A stretch of 55,703 bases of DNA from the NCBI RefSeq assembly GCF_021699195.1, contig NZ_SSXE01000042.1:1-55703 (forward strand), in the 5' to 3' direction. The first letter of the stretch is position 1, and each line of letters starts with the position of its first letter. The notes beneath the pieces are model-generated. The model was not told the origin of the DNA, ran no database searches, and was given only the letters and a program-made list of their open reading frames with translations. This document shows positions 26,557 through 34,667 of the stretch, one piece after another. A program made the translations under genes and the position numbers. Origin of the DNA: Nonomuraea sp. MG754425 (GTDB lineage Bacteria > Actinomycetota > Actinomycetes > Streptosporangiales > Streptosporangiaceae).

Positions 26557-26642
26557 CCGTGACGACAGTCCAGTTCGCGTCCGTGACGACCGTCCCGATC
26601 GTCGGTGCGTGACGGCGATCCGGGCTCGTCGCGCCTGACGAC
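26557..26642 (+). repeat. Four spaced direct repeats (about CCGTGACGAC) before P450-3
   Basis: CCGTGACGAC occurs twice exactly, followed by GCGTGACGGC and GCCTGACGAC. The start-to-start distances are 24, 26 and 26 bp, all in the 90 bp upstream of the P450-3 ATG. The even spacing on one strand suggests a regulator-binding array rather than chance. The regulator is unknown. Confidence 0.5.
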
Positions 26643-26666
26643 ATCTCGGAGAGCAGGAGAGCACCG

Positions 26667-27797
26667 ATGACGCTGAACTTCCCGTTCGACTGGCCCCCCG
26701 GAATACAGCAGCCGGAGGAGCTCGCCAAACTCCGGGAGGAGCCGGTGGTGCGGGCGGTCATGCCGAGCGGCGACCCGGTCTGGCTGGTGACGCGCTACGC
26801 GGACGTCCGGGCGGTGCTGTCGGACCGGCGGCTGAGCCGCAACCGGGAGCGCCCGGGTGCGCCGCGCATGACGGCGGCGCCGCGGACCAAGATGTTCCAG
26901 AACCCGAAGATCGACCGAGACCCGCCCGAGCACACCCGCATGCGGCGGCTGATGACCAAGGCGTTCACCCCCACCCGGATCGAGCGGCTGGGCCCGTACG
27001 TGGACGAGGTGGTCGCGGAGCTGCTGGACCGCTGGCGCAAGCCGCCGGTGGACCTGGTCACCGAGTTCGCCCTGCCGCTGACGTTGCGGGTCATCTGCAA
27101 GCTGCTGGACGTGCCGGTGGCCGACCAGGGGCGCTTCCGCAACGGGGTCGGCCAGGCGTGGGAGTACATCGGCGAGCTGATCGAGCTCAAGCGGGCCGAC
27201 CCGGGCGACGACCTGATCAGCGAGCTGATCGGGGTGCACGACGACCAGGACGGGCGGCTGAGCACGCACGAGCTGCACGTGTGGTGCACGGTGCTGCTGA
27301 TGGCCGGGCACGAGACGACCGCGGCGCAGATCGGCAGCGGCGCGGTGCTGCTCATGCAGCACCCCGACCAGCTCGCCCTGCTGCGCGCCGAGCCGGAGCG
27401 GATCCCCGACGCCGTCGAGGAGATGCTGCGCTGCCAGGTGGCCGGCCACTCGCTGTCGATGCTGCGCTACGTCACCGAGGACATCGACGTCGGCGGGGTC
27501 ACCATCCCCGCCGGGTCCGGCGTGGTGCCGGTGCTGGAGTCGGCCAACTTCGACGAGTCGGTCTTCCCCGACCCGCTGCGGTTCGACATCACCAGGGACG
27601 CCAGGGACCAGATCGCCTTCAGCGCCGGCCCGCACTTCTGCCTGGGCGCGGCGCTGGCCAGGCTCGAACTGCGGATCGCGTTCGCGGCGCTGATCGAGCG
27701 CTTCCCCGGCCTGCGGCTCGCGGTCGATGTCACCGAGCTCAGGCACCACGACAACCCACTCGAACTCGGCTTCGTCGAGGTACCCGTCACCTGGTGA
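26667..27797 (+). CDS. Cytochrome P450 3
   Basis: A 376-residue P450, slightly short at the N-terminus for the family. I-helix LLMAGHETTAAQIGSGAV, K-helix VEEMLRCQ, haem loop FSAGPHFCLGAALARLEL with axial Cys near 325. IDRDPPEHTRMRRLMTKAFT parallels P450-1, which is its closest relative here. No ferredoxin gene follows it; one of the two cluster ferredoxins probably serves. The gene is followed after 14 nt by the carbamoyltransferase, so the hydroxyl this P450 makes could be the carbamoylation site (inference). The ATG is behind CAGGAGAGCACCG. Confidence 0.92.
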   Translation: MTLNFPFDWPPGIQQPEELAKLREEPVVRAVMPSGDPVWLVTRYADVRAVLSDRRLSRNRERPGAPRMTAAPRTKMFQNPKIDRDPPEHTRMRRLMTKAFTPTRIERLGPYVDEVVAELLDRWRKPPVDLVTEFALPLTLRVICKLLDVPVADQGRFRNGVGQAWEYIGELIELKRADPGDDLISELIGVHDDQDGRLSTHELHVWCTVLLMAGHETTAAQIGSGAVLLMQHPDQLALLRAEPERIPDAVEEMLRCQVAGHSLSMLRYVTEDIDVGGVTIPAGSGVVPVLESANFDESVFPDPLRFDITRDARDQIAFSAGPHFCLGAALARLELRIAFAALIERFPGLRLAVDVTELRHHDNPLELGFVEVPVTW

Positions 27798-27811
27798 CCA
27801 GTGGAGGAAAA

Positions 27812-29815
27812 ATGCGAGACGGCTACTACCTTTCGAGCTACCTGACCATCCCGGGGCTGCACCGGCTGGCCATGGTGTCCTACCGGCACGACAACAACGT
27901 ATCGCTGTGGCGCAAGGAGGGGCCGCAGGTCCAGCTCCTCGGCCACTGGGAGTTCGAGCGGATGACCGGGCTGAAGCACCACCGGACGCCGTTCCTGAGC
28001 ATGGACGAGCTGCGCGGGTTCGTGAACGGCCTCATCGGCGCCTTCGGGGTGTCGCTCGACGACATGGAGGAGGTGTGGGGCACCCCCGGCCTGGCCACCA
28101 CGAACGACTACCACTTCGTCGAGGAGTTCCCCGACCTGTCCTTCCACAGCATCGCCCACCTCTACAGCGCGATGCTGCTGGACAGCGAGGCGTTCTTTGA
28201 CGGCGACATCCTGTCGCTGGCCGTGGACGGCGGCCCGGACCGCCTGCTCGACCAGCGCTACAAGCGCTACTGGTTCACCGGCGCGGTCAGCCGCCGCGGC
28301 GTCGTGGAGACCTTCCCCGTCGCCTCGCCCGGCCTGCTGTACAGCACCGCCAAGGACCGGTTCAAGATGCGTGAGGGCACGCTGATGGCGCTGGCGACGG
28401 CCACCACGGCCACCGGCCGGTGCGACCGCGAGAGCATCCTCGACAAGTTCGACTTCACCGGCCTGGCCGCGCTGGAGGGCGCGCCGCTGGCGTTCGAGAA
28501 GATCGCCGCCGAGGTGCGCGCGACGGCCGGCACCGACCCGGACTTCACCGAGGAGGAGAGCTTCGTCAGCGCCGTCATGAAGGAGATCCAGGCGATCTCC
28601 GTGATGGCCATGGAGCGCAACATCGAGACGGCGCTGGAGCGCTTCGACCTCGACCCGGCGCAGACGCACCTCGCGCTGGCCGGCGGCTACGCCCTGAACT
28701 GCCCGACCAACAGCCACCTCATGGAGAAGTACGGCTTCCGCGGCTTCCTCGCGCCTCCGTGCGTGGACGACGGCGGTCAGGCCGTCGGCATCGGCCTGGC
28801 CGCCTTCCACAAGAAGACCGGCGGCGAGCGGTTCACCTTCCACTTCCCCGGCGCCTACCTCGGGCGCGCGGACGACGACCTCGACGGCGCGCTGGCCGAG
28901 TTCGCCGACTACGTGGCCGACGTGTCCGACCTCGACCACGACGTCGCGGTGCGGGACATCCTCGCCGAGCCCATCGCCTGGTTCCACGGCCGCTCGGAGA
29001 TCGGGCCGCGGGCGCTGGGCAACCGCAGCCTGATCGGCGACCCGACGTCACGGGCCGCCAAGGACGCGCTCAACGGGTTCAAGCTGCGCGAGTGGTGGCG
29101 GCCGGTCGCGCCGGTGGTGCTGGAGGACCAGCTCGCGGACTGGTTCGAGGACAGCAGGCCCTCGCCGTTCATGCTGGAGACGTTCACGATCCGCGAGGAG
29201 CGCCGCGCCCAGATCCAGGCGGTCGCGCACCTCGACTACTCCGCGCGGGTCCAGTCGCTGAACGCCGAGCAGAACCCGGCGCTGCACGCGCTGCTGTCGG
29301 CCTTCCACCGGCAGACCGGCGTGCCGATGCTCTGCAACACCTCGCTGAACGACAAGGGCGAGCCGATCATCGACACCATCCGCGAGACGATCAACTTCTG
29401 CCTGCGCAGGAGGATCAGCGTGGCCTACTTCAACGGCCGCCGGGTCGCCTTCCGCAACTTCGACGCCTACCCGGCGCAGGGGCCGTACCCGCGTACGCGG
29501 GAGCTGTTCACCGACATCTCGCAGAGCCGGGCCCAGGCCGTGCACGCCGAGCTGAACCCGCACGGCCTGCCCGAGCTGTACCTGCACGTGCTCTTCCTCG
29601 ACCTCGCGCTGAGCGGGAAGTACGACCTGCGCACGGAGGAGGGCGCGGCGGCGGCGTACGAGGCGGTGGACAGCCGGCTGCGGGCCGATCCCTCGCTGCG
29701 GCAGGCGGCCGAGCGCAGCATGCGGCGCGCCGAGCACCGCTTCACCACGTTCGGCCCGGACGCCCTGCTGAACCTGGAGCTGGGGGCCGTCCGCCAGATC
29801 ACCGCACCGGAGTGA
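27812..29815 (+). CDS. O-carbamoyltransferase (NodU/TobZ/CmcH family)
   Basis: A 667-residue two-domain enzyme that makes carbamoyladenylate from carbamoyl phosphate and ATP and passes the carbamoyl group to a hydroxyl. The N-terminal Kae1-like domain has metal-binding His112 and His116 in FHSIAHLYSAM, AVDGGPDRLL, and LAGGYALNCPTNSHL. The C-terminal YrdC-like domain has WFHGRSEIGPRALGNRSL near 393, then REWWRPVAPVVLED and MLCNTSLNDKGEPI. Length is somewhat above NodU/CmcH. The ribosome site GGAGG is strong. In type II PKS clusters such enzymes are uncommon. Possible acceptors are a sugar placed by the nearby glycosyltransferase or an aglycone hydroxyl made by P450-3. Confidence 0.9.
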   Translation: MRDGYYLSSYLTIPGLHRLAMVSYRHDNNVSLWRKEGPQVQLLGHWEFERMTGLKHHRTPFLSMDELRGFVNGLIGAFGVSLDDMEEVWGTPGLATTNDYHFVEEFPDLSFHSIAHLYSAMLLDSEAFFDGDILSLAVDGGPDRLLDQRYKRYWFTGAVSRRGVVETFPVASPGLLYSTAKDRFKMREGTLMALATATTATGRCDRESILDKFDFTGLAALEGAPLAFEKIAAEVRATAGTDPDFTEEESFVSAVMKEIQAISVMAMERNIETALERFDLDPAQTHLALAGGYALNCPTNSHLMEKYGFRGFLAPPCVDDGGQAVGIGLAAFHKKTGGERFTFHFPGAYLGRADDDLDGALAEFADYVADVSDLDHDVAVRDILAEPIAWFHGRSEIGPRALGNRSLIGDPTSRAAKDALNGFKLREWWRPVAPVVLEDQLADWFEDSRPSPFMLETFTIREERRAQIQAVAHLDYSARVQSLNAEQNPALHALLSAFHRQTGVPMLCNTSLNDKGEPIIDTIRETINFCLRRRISVAYFNGRRVAFRNFDAYPAQGPYPRTRELFTDISQSRAQAVHAELNPHGLPELYLHVLFLDLALSGKYDLRTEEGAAAAYEAVDSRLRADPSLRQAAERSMRRAEHRFTTFGPDALLNLELGAVRQITAPE

Positions 29816-29857
29816 TCCGGTGCCGATGATCCGGCGGGCCGGGCACGGCGCGCGCCA

Positions 29858-29922
29858 CTGATCAGCCGCGCTGATCAGCAGGGCCGATCAGACGGGCCGA
29901 TCAGACGCGCCGATCAGACGAG
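29858..29922. repeat. Five tandem copies of a 13-bp unit containing GATCAG
   Basis: Units of the form CTGATCAGCCGCG / CCGATCAGACGGG repeat five times at exactly 13 bp, GATCAG being invariant. The array fills the space between the convergent carbamoyltransferase and glycosyltransferase genes and covers the stop codon of the latter. The first two copies contain the palindrome CTGATCAG. It may be slippage-derived or a transcription-end or protein-binding element. Confidence 0.85.
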
Positions 29923-31131
29923 GGAGGGGCGCAGCTCGGCCAGCGCGCCGGCCACCTCGGCTGGCGTGGCCCGGCCGCGCATCTCCTCCCGCAGCTCACC
30001 GGCGGCCTTGCGGGGCTCGGGCTCGGCCAGCAGCCTGGCCACCTGGTCCCGCACGGCCTCCCCCGTCAGCTCGGCCAGGCTGAGCACCATCGCCGCGCCG
30101 CCGGCCGCGGCCCGGCCGGTGTGCCCGGCGTGGTCGGGCAACTGCGGCAGCAGCAGCATGGGCAGGCCGTGGGCGAGCGCGGTGAGGATGCCGCCCGCGC
30201 CGCCGTGCCCGATGAAGGCGTCGCAGTCGCGCAGCACGTCGCGCAGCGGGGTGTCGACCACGACGCTGACGTTGCCCGGCAGGTCGCCGGGGAGCGTGCG
30301 CGGCAGGTCGCAGGGCAGCGCCGCGTGGTCGCCGGGCCGGTCACGCCGCCCGGTGATCAGGTCCCGTTGCGCGGCGGAGACCGCCAGGACCACGTCCACG
30401 TCCGCGCCGGCGAGGGCGGCGGCGATCCGGTCGGCGACGAACCGCGACGGGTCCACCTTGGCGATGGTGTGGCCCCAGCTCACGCAGACGCGCGGACGCC
30501 GGCGCGGGGCGGGGGGCCGCCACGGCGTGTGCTCCGGGCCGTTGTAGGGCAGGTAGCGCATCGGCAGCACCCGGTGCCCGCCGGTGATCTGCACGCTGGC
30601 CGGCACGGGGTCCACACTCGCCGCGCCGTACGGGTCCACGCTCTCCGCGCCGAACCGCTCGGCCAGCGGCGCCATGGCGTCCGGCAGCACGCCGCGGGCA
30701 CGTTGCAGCAGGTCGAAGCCGTAGAGCTGGCGCACGGCCGGGACGCCCGTCGCCGCGGCGGCCAGCGGGCCGGCCAGCGTCACCTGGTCGTAGACCACGA
30801 GGTCGGCCTGCCAGTCCCGGATCACGCCGATCAGGCCGGGTGTCATCGACTCGGCGTGCGCGAACAACATCCGCAGCACCCGGGGGCCCTTGCCGTCCCG
30901 CTGGGGCGCGGGCGCGCCGGGCACGGGGATCAGGTACTCCTGGACCATGCCGGCCGTGTCGACGTCCGTGCCCACCACCGCGGCCGGCAGGTCCGCCCGC
31001 AGGATGTCCCGGGTGAGGCCGGGCTCGCTGGCGAACAGCACCTCGTGCCCGGCGGCGCGGCAGGCCCGCGCCAGGGGGACCATGGAGTACAGATGTGAGG
31101 GCCAGGCCCAGGTCGTGAACAGCACACGCAT
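29914..31131 (-). CDS. Glycosyltransferase, GT1/MGT family (antibiotic type)
   Basis: A 405-residue GT-B enzyme of the EryCIII/CalG class that transfers a sugar from an NDP-sugar to the aglycone. N-terminal MRVLFTTWAWPSHLYSMVPLARACRAAGHEVLFA is the acceptor domain start. The donor-binding region has CDAFIGHGGAGGILTALAHGLPMLLLPQLPDHAGHTGR, the HGG and PxxxDQ-like motif, and RPRVCVSWGHT. No NDP-deoxysugar genes lie in the window, so it either uses a common sugar or one made elsewhere. It is transcribed alone, divergent from SDR3. The ATG is behind GAGGAGACGCTCCC. Confidence 0.9.
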   Translation of the reverse strand: MRVLFTTWAWPSHLYSMVPLARACRAAGHEVLFASEPGLTRDILRADLPAAVVGTDVDTAGMVQEYLIPVPGAPAPQRDGKGPRVLRMLFAHAESMTPGLIGVIRDWQADLVVYDQVTLAGPLAAAATGVPAVRQLYGFDLLQRARGVLPDAMAPLAERFGAESVDPYGAASVDPVPASVQITGGHRVLPMRYLPYNGPEHTPWRPPAPRRRPRVCVSWGHTIAKVDPSRFVADRIAAALAGADVDVVLAVSAAQRDLITGRRDRPGDHAALPCDLPRTLPGDLPGNVSVVVDTPLRDVLRDCDAFIGHGGAGGILTALAHGLPMLLLPQLPDHAGHTGRAAAGGAAMVLSLAELTGEAVRDQVARLLAEPEPRKAAGELREEMRGRATPAEVAGALAELRPSLV

Positions 31132-31278
31132 GGGAGCGTCTCCTCCTCAGCTCGTCGGCACGCCCCCGTGACCCGTCGGGCGGGCTCACCGGGCGGCTCG
31201 CGGGGCCGCTCGCCTGCGTGCCTTCCTGGGCCGACGATGGCATCGCGTTCTGGAGGATCGCTGGAGCGCGACACCGTC

Positions 31279-31296
31279 TCCATCGCGCGTCGAGCG
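31279..31296. promoter_or_regulatory. Candidate SARP box between glycosyltransferase and SDR3
   Basis: TCCATCG and consensus TCGAGCG are 11 bp apart in the divergent spacer. They end only 20 bp before the assigned GTG of SDR3, which would leave almost no 5' leader in that direction. Either the ketosynthase operon transcript is leaderless, or the site serves the glycosyltransferase, or the SDR3 start is later than assigned. Confidence 0.35.
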
Positions 31297-31316
31297 GGAG
31301 CGGCCATGGTGGCGGG

Positions 31317-32000
31317 GTGATCGAACCACGCACCGCCCTGATCACCGGGGCCAATCGAGGACTGGGGCACGCGACCGCCGCCGAGCTGCGCCGCAGGGGT
31401 CTGCGTGTCGTCGTGACCGCGCGCGACGGGGACGAGGCCGCCGACGCGGCGGCGCGGATCGGCCCGGACGTGCGCTCCCATCCGCTGGACACCACCGATC
31501 CCGGCAGCGTCGAACGGGCGGCGGCCCGGCTCGGGCCGGTGGACGTGCTCGTGTGCAACGCGGGTGTGCTGCTGGACGCCGGCGACGACCCGCTGTCGGT
31601 GCCGCTCGACCGGGTGGAGCAGACGCTGCGGGTCAACCTGCTCGGCGGGTGGCGGGTGGCGCAGGCGTTCGTCCCGGGGATGGTGTCGCGGGGGTGGGGC
31701 CGGGTGGTCTTCGTCTCCAGCGGAACCGGGTCGTTCAGCGTCGGGCTGTGGACCGGGGCGCCGGCGTACTCGGTGTCCAAGACCGCCGTCAACGGGCTGA
31801 CCACCATGCTCGCCACCTGCACCAAGGGGAGCGGGGTCCTGGTCAACGCGGTCAACCCCGGCCAGACCAGGACCAGGATGATGCCCCACGCCAGCCGGGC
31901 GCCGGAGGAGGCCGCCGCCGACATCGCCGACGCCGCCACGCTGCCCGACGACGGGCCGTCGGGGGTGTTCCTGCGCGGCGACCGGCAGGTGGGCTGGTAG
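31317..32000 (+). CDS. Short-chain dehydrogenase/reductase 3 (carbonyl-reductase-like)
   Basis: A 227-residue SDR with TALITGANRGLGHATAAEL, CNAG (residues near 80), catalytic Ser in VFVSSGTGSF and YSVSK. The overall pattern is that of plant/bacterial carbonyl reductases rather than FabG. It is the first gene of the operon that leads to the TcmI-like cyclase, cupin and ketosynthase, so an early ketoreduction is possible. The GTG chosen gives the normal N-terminus, but no good ribosome site precedes it; an ATG 99 nt upstream in frame would add an unrelated extension. Confidence 0.82.
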   Translation: MIEPRTALITGANRGLGHATAAELRRRGLRVVVTARDGDEAADAAARIGPDVRSHPLDTTDPGSVERAAARLGPVDVLVCNAGVLLDAGDDPLSVPLDRVEQTLRVNLLGGWRVAQAFVPGMVSRGWGRVVFVSSGTGSFSVGLWTGAPAYSVSKTAVNGLTTMLATCTKGSGVLVNAVNPGQTRTRMMPHASRAPEEAAADIADAATLPDDGPSGVFLRGDRQVGW

Positions 32001-32088
32001 TGGCGCTGGAGCTGACTTCGAGCAGCCTTCCACTGCCCGCGGCAACCATCGGAAAGAGCCTTTCGACCCGTTCATAGGAGGCCAGAAC

Positions 32089-32427
32089 GTGCACCGGACT
32101 CTGATCGTCGCCAAGCTGAGGAGCGCCGACAACACCGTGCCGATCGCCGACACGTTCGGCGAGTCCGACGCGACCGACCTGCCCCACATGGTGGGGGTGA
32201 GCCGGCGGACCCTGTTCCACTTCCACGACCTCTACTTCCACCTTGTCGAGGCGGACCAGGACATCTCGCCCAACCTGTACAAGGCGCGCAGCCACCCGCT
32301 GTACGAGGACATCAACGAGCGGCTGGCCAAGCTCGTCGCGCCGTACGACCCGAACTGGAAAGAGCCGAAGGACGCCATGGCCACGCCGTTCTACGTGTGG
32401 ACCTCTGAGGAGGGAAGGGTTCAGTGA
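32089..32427 (+). CDS. TcmI-family polyketide cyclase
   Basis: A 112-residue ferredoxin-fold cyclase of the TcmI/WhiE-ORFVII type that closes later rings of the aromatic polyketide. Family landmarks: MHRTLIVAKLRSADNTVPIADTFGESDATDLPHMVGVSRRTLFHFHDLYFHLVEAD (given here as pattern landmarks: HRTLIVAK, VSRRTLFHFHDLYFHL, and HPLYEDINERLAKLVAPYDPNW). The GTG start is behind TAGGAGGCCAGAAC. Its TGA overlaps the GTG of the cupin gene (GTGA). With cupin and ketosynthase it gives the whiE-like order cyclase, cupin, KS alpha. Confidence 0.9.
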   Translation: MHRTLIVAKLRSADNTVPIADTFGESDATDLPHMVGVSRRTLFHFHDLYFHLVEADQDISPNLYKARSHPLYEDINERLAKLVAPYDPNWKEPKDAMATPFYVWTSEEGRVQ

Positions 32428-32888
32428 CCGCGGAGACGACCGGCGCGAAGGCGCCCGCTGACAAGACCGTGAAGCCCGCCGTGGTCAAGGCCGCGGAGGT
32501 GGCGCCCAACCGCCGCCGCGGCGGTGACATCCGGGTCACGCTCAGCCCGAAGACGGCCGCCTGCACCTCGGGGTTCGGCGGCGTGCTGTACCTCAAGGCC
32601 GGCGAGCACGTCGCCGAGCACTACCACCCGTACTCCGAGGAGTTCCTGCACGTGGTCGTCGGCGAGCTGGAGATGGCTCTGGACGGCGAGAAGGTGCGGA
32701 TCGGCCCCGGCGACTCGCTGCTGGTGCCGATCGGCGTGCGCCACCGCCTGGTGAACGTCGGGGACGTCGAGGCGCACATCGTCTTCCATCTCTCGCCGCT
32801 GGCTCCCCGCCCGGACCTCGGGCACGTGGACACCGAGCAGTTGCCGGCGCCGCACGAGCCCGGCCCGCAGGTCGGGGGACCGCGTTGA
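32424..32888 (+). CDS. Cupin-domain polyketide cyclase/oxygenase (TcmJ/WhiE-ORFII-like)
   Basis: A 154-residue single-domain cupin. Cupin motif 1 is [25 protein letters not shown], with metal-binding His, His and Glu; motif 2 is [18 protein letters not shown] with the third His. In whiE and tetracenomycin-like loci this protein improves correct cyclisation of the chain. The N-terminus (about 30 residues) is Lys/Ala/Pro-rich and probably disordered. The gene overlaps both neighbours (GTGA upstream, TTGA downstream), a fully coupled cyclase-cupin-ketosynthase block. Confidence 0.9.
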   Translation: MTAETTGAKAPADKTVKPAVVKAAEVAPNRRRGGDIRVTLSPKTAACTSGFGGVLYLKAGEHVAEHYHPYSEEFLHVVVGELEMALDGEKVRIGPGDSLLVPIGVRHRLVNVGDVEAHIVFHLSPLAPRPDLGHVDTEQLPAPHEPGPQVGGPR

Positions 32889-34141
32889 GCCGTGAGGCGG
32901 TGATCACCGGTATCGGCGTGGTCGCGCCCGGCGGCATCGGGCGCGAGGCGTTCTGGCAGTTGCTCACCGACGGGCGCACCGCCACCCGGCGGATCACGCT
33001 GTTCGATCCGACGGGGTTCCGCTCCCAGATCGCGGCCGAGGTGGACTTCGACCCGAAGGCGGCGGGGCTGTCGGCGCAGCAGATCCGGCGGATGGACCGG
33101 GCGGCGCAGTTCGCCGCGGTCTGCACGCGGGAGGCGATCTCCGACAGCGGCGTCGATCTGTCGGGCGTCGAGCCCGACCGGGTCGGCGTCGCGCTCGGCA
33201 GCGCCGTCGGCTGCACGATGGGCCTGGAGGAGGAGTACACCGTCCTGGCCGACGAGGGCCGCCGCTGGCTGGTGGACCACACCTACGGTGTGCCGCACCT
33301 GTACGGCTACATGGTGCCGAGCACGCTGGCCGTCGAAGTGGCCTGGGAGGCGGGCGCCGAGGGCCCGGCGGCGCTGATCTCGACGGGCTGCACGTCGGGG
33401 CTCGACGCGGTCGGCCACGGCGCGGTGCTCATCGAGGAGAACGCGGCCGACGTGGTGATCGCGGGGGCGACGGACGCGCCCCTGTCCCCCATCACCTCGG
33501 CGTGCTTCGACGCGATCCGGGCGACCTCGCCGAACAACGACGACCCCGGGCACGCCTCGCGGCCGTTCGACGCCAGGCGGGACGGTTTCGTGCTGGGCGA
33601 GGGCTCGGCCGTGATGGTGCTGGAGGAGGCGGAGGCCGCGCGGCGGCGCGGGGCGCGCATCTACGCCCGTGTCGCCGGTTTCGCCAGCCGCAGCAACGCC
33701 TTCCACATGACCGGCCTCAAGCCCGACGGGCGCGAGATGGCGGAGGCCATCAGGGTGGCGATGGACCAGGCGCGGCTCGACCCCGCCGACATCGACTACA
33801 TCAACGCGCACGGCTCGGGCACCCGGCAGAACGACCGGCACGAGACGGCGGCGTTCAAGCGCAGTCTCGGTCAGCGCGCCTACGAGATCCCGGCCAGCTC
33901 GATCAAGTCGATGGTCGGCCACTCGCTCGGCGCGATCGGCTCGCTGGAGGTCGCGGCGTGCGCTCTGGCGCTGGAGCGGCAGGTCGTCCCGCCGACGGCG
34001 AATCTGCATCATCGCGACCCGGAATGCGACCTCGACTATGTGCCGCTCACGGCCCGGGATCACGCGATGGACGCGGTGCTGAGCGTCGGCAGCGGTTTCG
34101 GCGGGTTCCAGAGCGCGATGGTACTCGCCCGCCCTTCCTAG
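32885..34141 (+). CDS. Type II PKS ketosynthase alpha (KS alpha)
   Basis: The condensing enzyme that elongates the poly-beta-keto chain with malonyl-ACP. The 418-residue thiolase-fold protein has nucleophile Cys169 in [24 protein letters not shown] with a catalytic His, and [17 protein letters not shown] with the second His. It begins [18 protein letters not shown], typical of aromatic-PKS KS alpha. The start is TTG overlapping the cupin stop (TTGA). Normally the chain length factor follows immediately; here the operon ends after KS alpha and its partner is 7.6 kb away on the opposite strand. The stop codon lies in the arm of an inverted repeat. Confidence 0.95.
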   Translation: MSREAVITGIGVVAPGGIGREAFWQLLTDGRTATRRITLFDPTGFRSQIAAEVDFDPKAAGLSAQQIRRMDRAAQFAAVCTREAISDSGVDLSGVEPDRVGVALGSAVGCTMGLEEEYTVLADEGRRWLVDHTYGVPHLYGYMVPSTLAVEVAWEAGAEGPAALISTGCTSGLDAVGHGAVLIEENAADVVIAGATDAPLSPITSACFDAIRATSPNNDDPGHASRPFDARRDGFVLGEGSAVMVLEEAEAARRRGARIYARVAGFASRSNAFHMTGLKPDGREMAEAIRVAMDQARLDPADIDYINAHGSGTRQNDRHETAAFKRSLGQRAYEIPASSIKSMVGHSLGAIGSLEVAACALALERQVVPPTANLHHRDPECDLDYVPLTARDHAMDAVLSVGSGFGGFQSAMVLARPS

Positions 34142-34197
34142 TGGAATATAGAATCCTGATTCACCACTCAGGATTTTGCGACGCTAAATATTCCACT
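34140..34197 (+). terminator. Nested inverted repeat at the KS alpha stop codon
   Basis: The outer arms AGTGGAATAT/ATATTCCACT (10 bp) enclose AATCCTGA/TCAGGATT (8 bp). It begins within the TAG of the ketosynthase gene and is strikingly AT-rich for this genome. It probably ends or stabilises the SDR3-KS alpha mRNA; an operator function is an alternative. Confidence 0.6.
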
Positions 34198-34667
34198 TTC
34201 CGGATCCTGTCAAGATCACCAAGGGGAAGAACTGTGAAACCAGGGAGACCCCGCCCCCGCCCCGAGCCTCCCCGGCCCGGACGGGTGCGGGGTCTCCGCA
34301 GGTCATGGCGGCCCCGATGGGAATCGGTCACCACCTCGTCAAATATTTGACGACCAGCCACGCCAAAGTGTTTAGGGGAATGATTCAGGGTTATCCCGGA
34401 GGATCTTTGCGCATTGTGAAGTAGCATTGTCAGTCAAGACCCTGTCATAGCATCGTAGCTCAGCGATCTTCGAGTGATTTTCAAGATCACATTACATGCG
34501 TCTGCTAAGTTCTTTAAGAGAAGAGATCGTCCATTGTGGCCGCAGGCGACGCCGGGGTGACATCTCGTCGCCGCACATGGCCAAAAATCGCGGGCAAGCG
34601 GACGCATGGCGTGACCACGCCATGGTCAACGTGGACGAACGTGAGCTATGGACAGGGGACGGTGCGT
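34198..34667. other. Low-GC leader/promoter region of the SARP regulator
   Basis: No convincing gene. It contains a GC hairpin (next entry) overlapping a possible 38-codon frame from a GTG at 34234 to a TGA at 34348-34350. From 34,340 to 34,540 there is an AT-rich stretch with the repeated TCAAGATCAC (34,209 and 34,482). This is the likely promoter region of the SARP gene. I could not pick a single convincing -10/-35 pair. Confidence 0.5.
34244..34297 (+). terminator. GC-rich hairpin downstream of KS alpha
   Basis: GGAGACCCCGC pairs perfectly with GCGGGGTCTCC across a 32-nt loop. It follows the nested AT-rich repeat and precedes the AT-rich SARP promoter region, so it could be the main terminator of the ketosynthase operon or an attenuator in the SARP leader. 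Confidence 0.55.

Noticed and set aside
27158..27811. An upstream extension of the carbamoyltransferase frame inside P450-3
   Set aside because: The true start has a GGAGG site after the P450 stop and gives the family's usual N-terminus. The extension is an out-of-frame reading of P450-3.
29858..29922. CRISPR-like repeat array
   Set aside because: The units are 13 bp in direct tandem without spacers, and no cas genes are present. The 18-bp and 17-bp repeats were rejected for the same reason.
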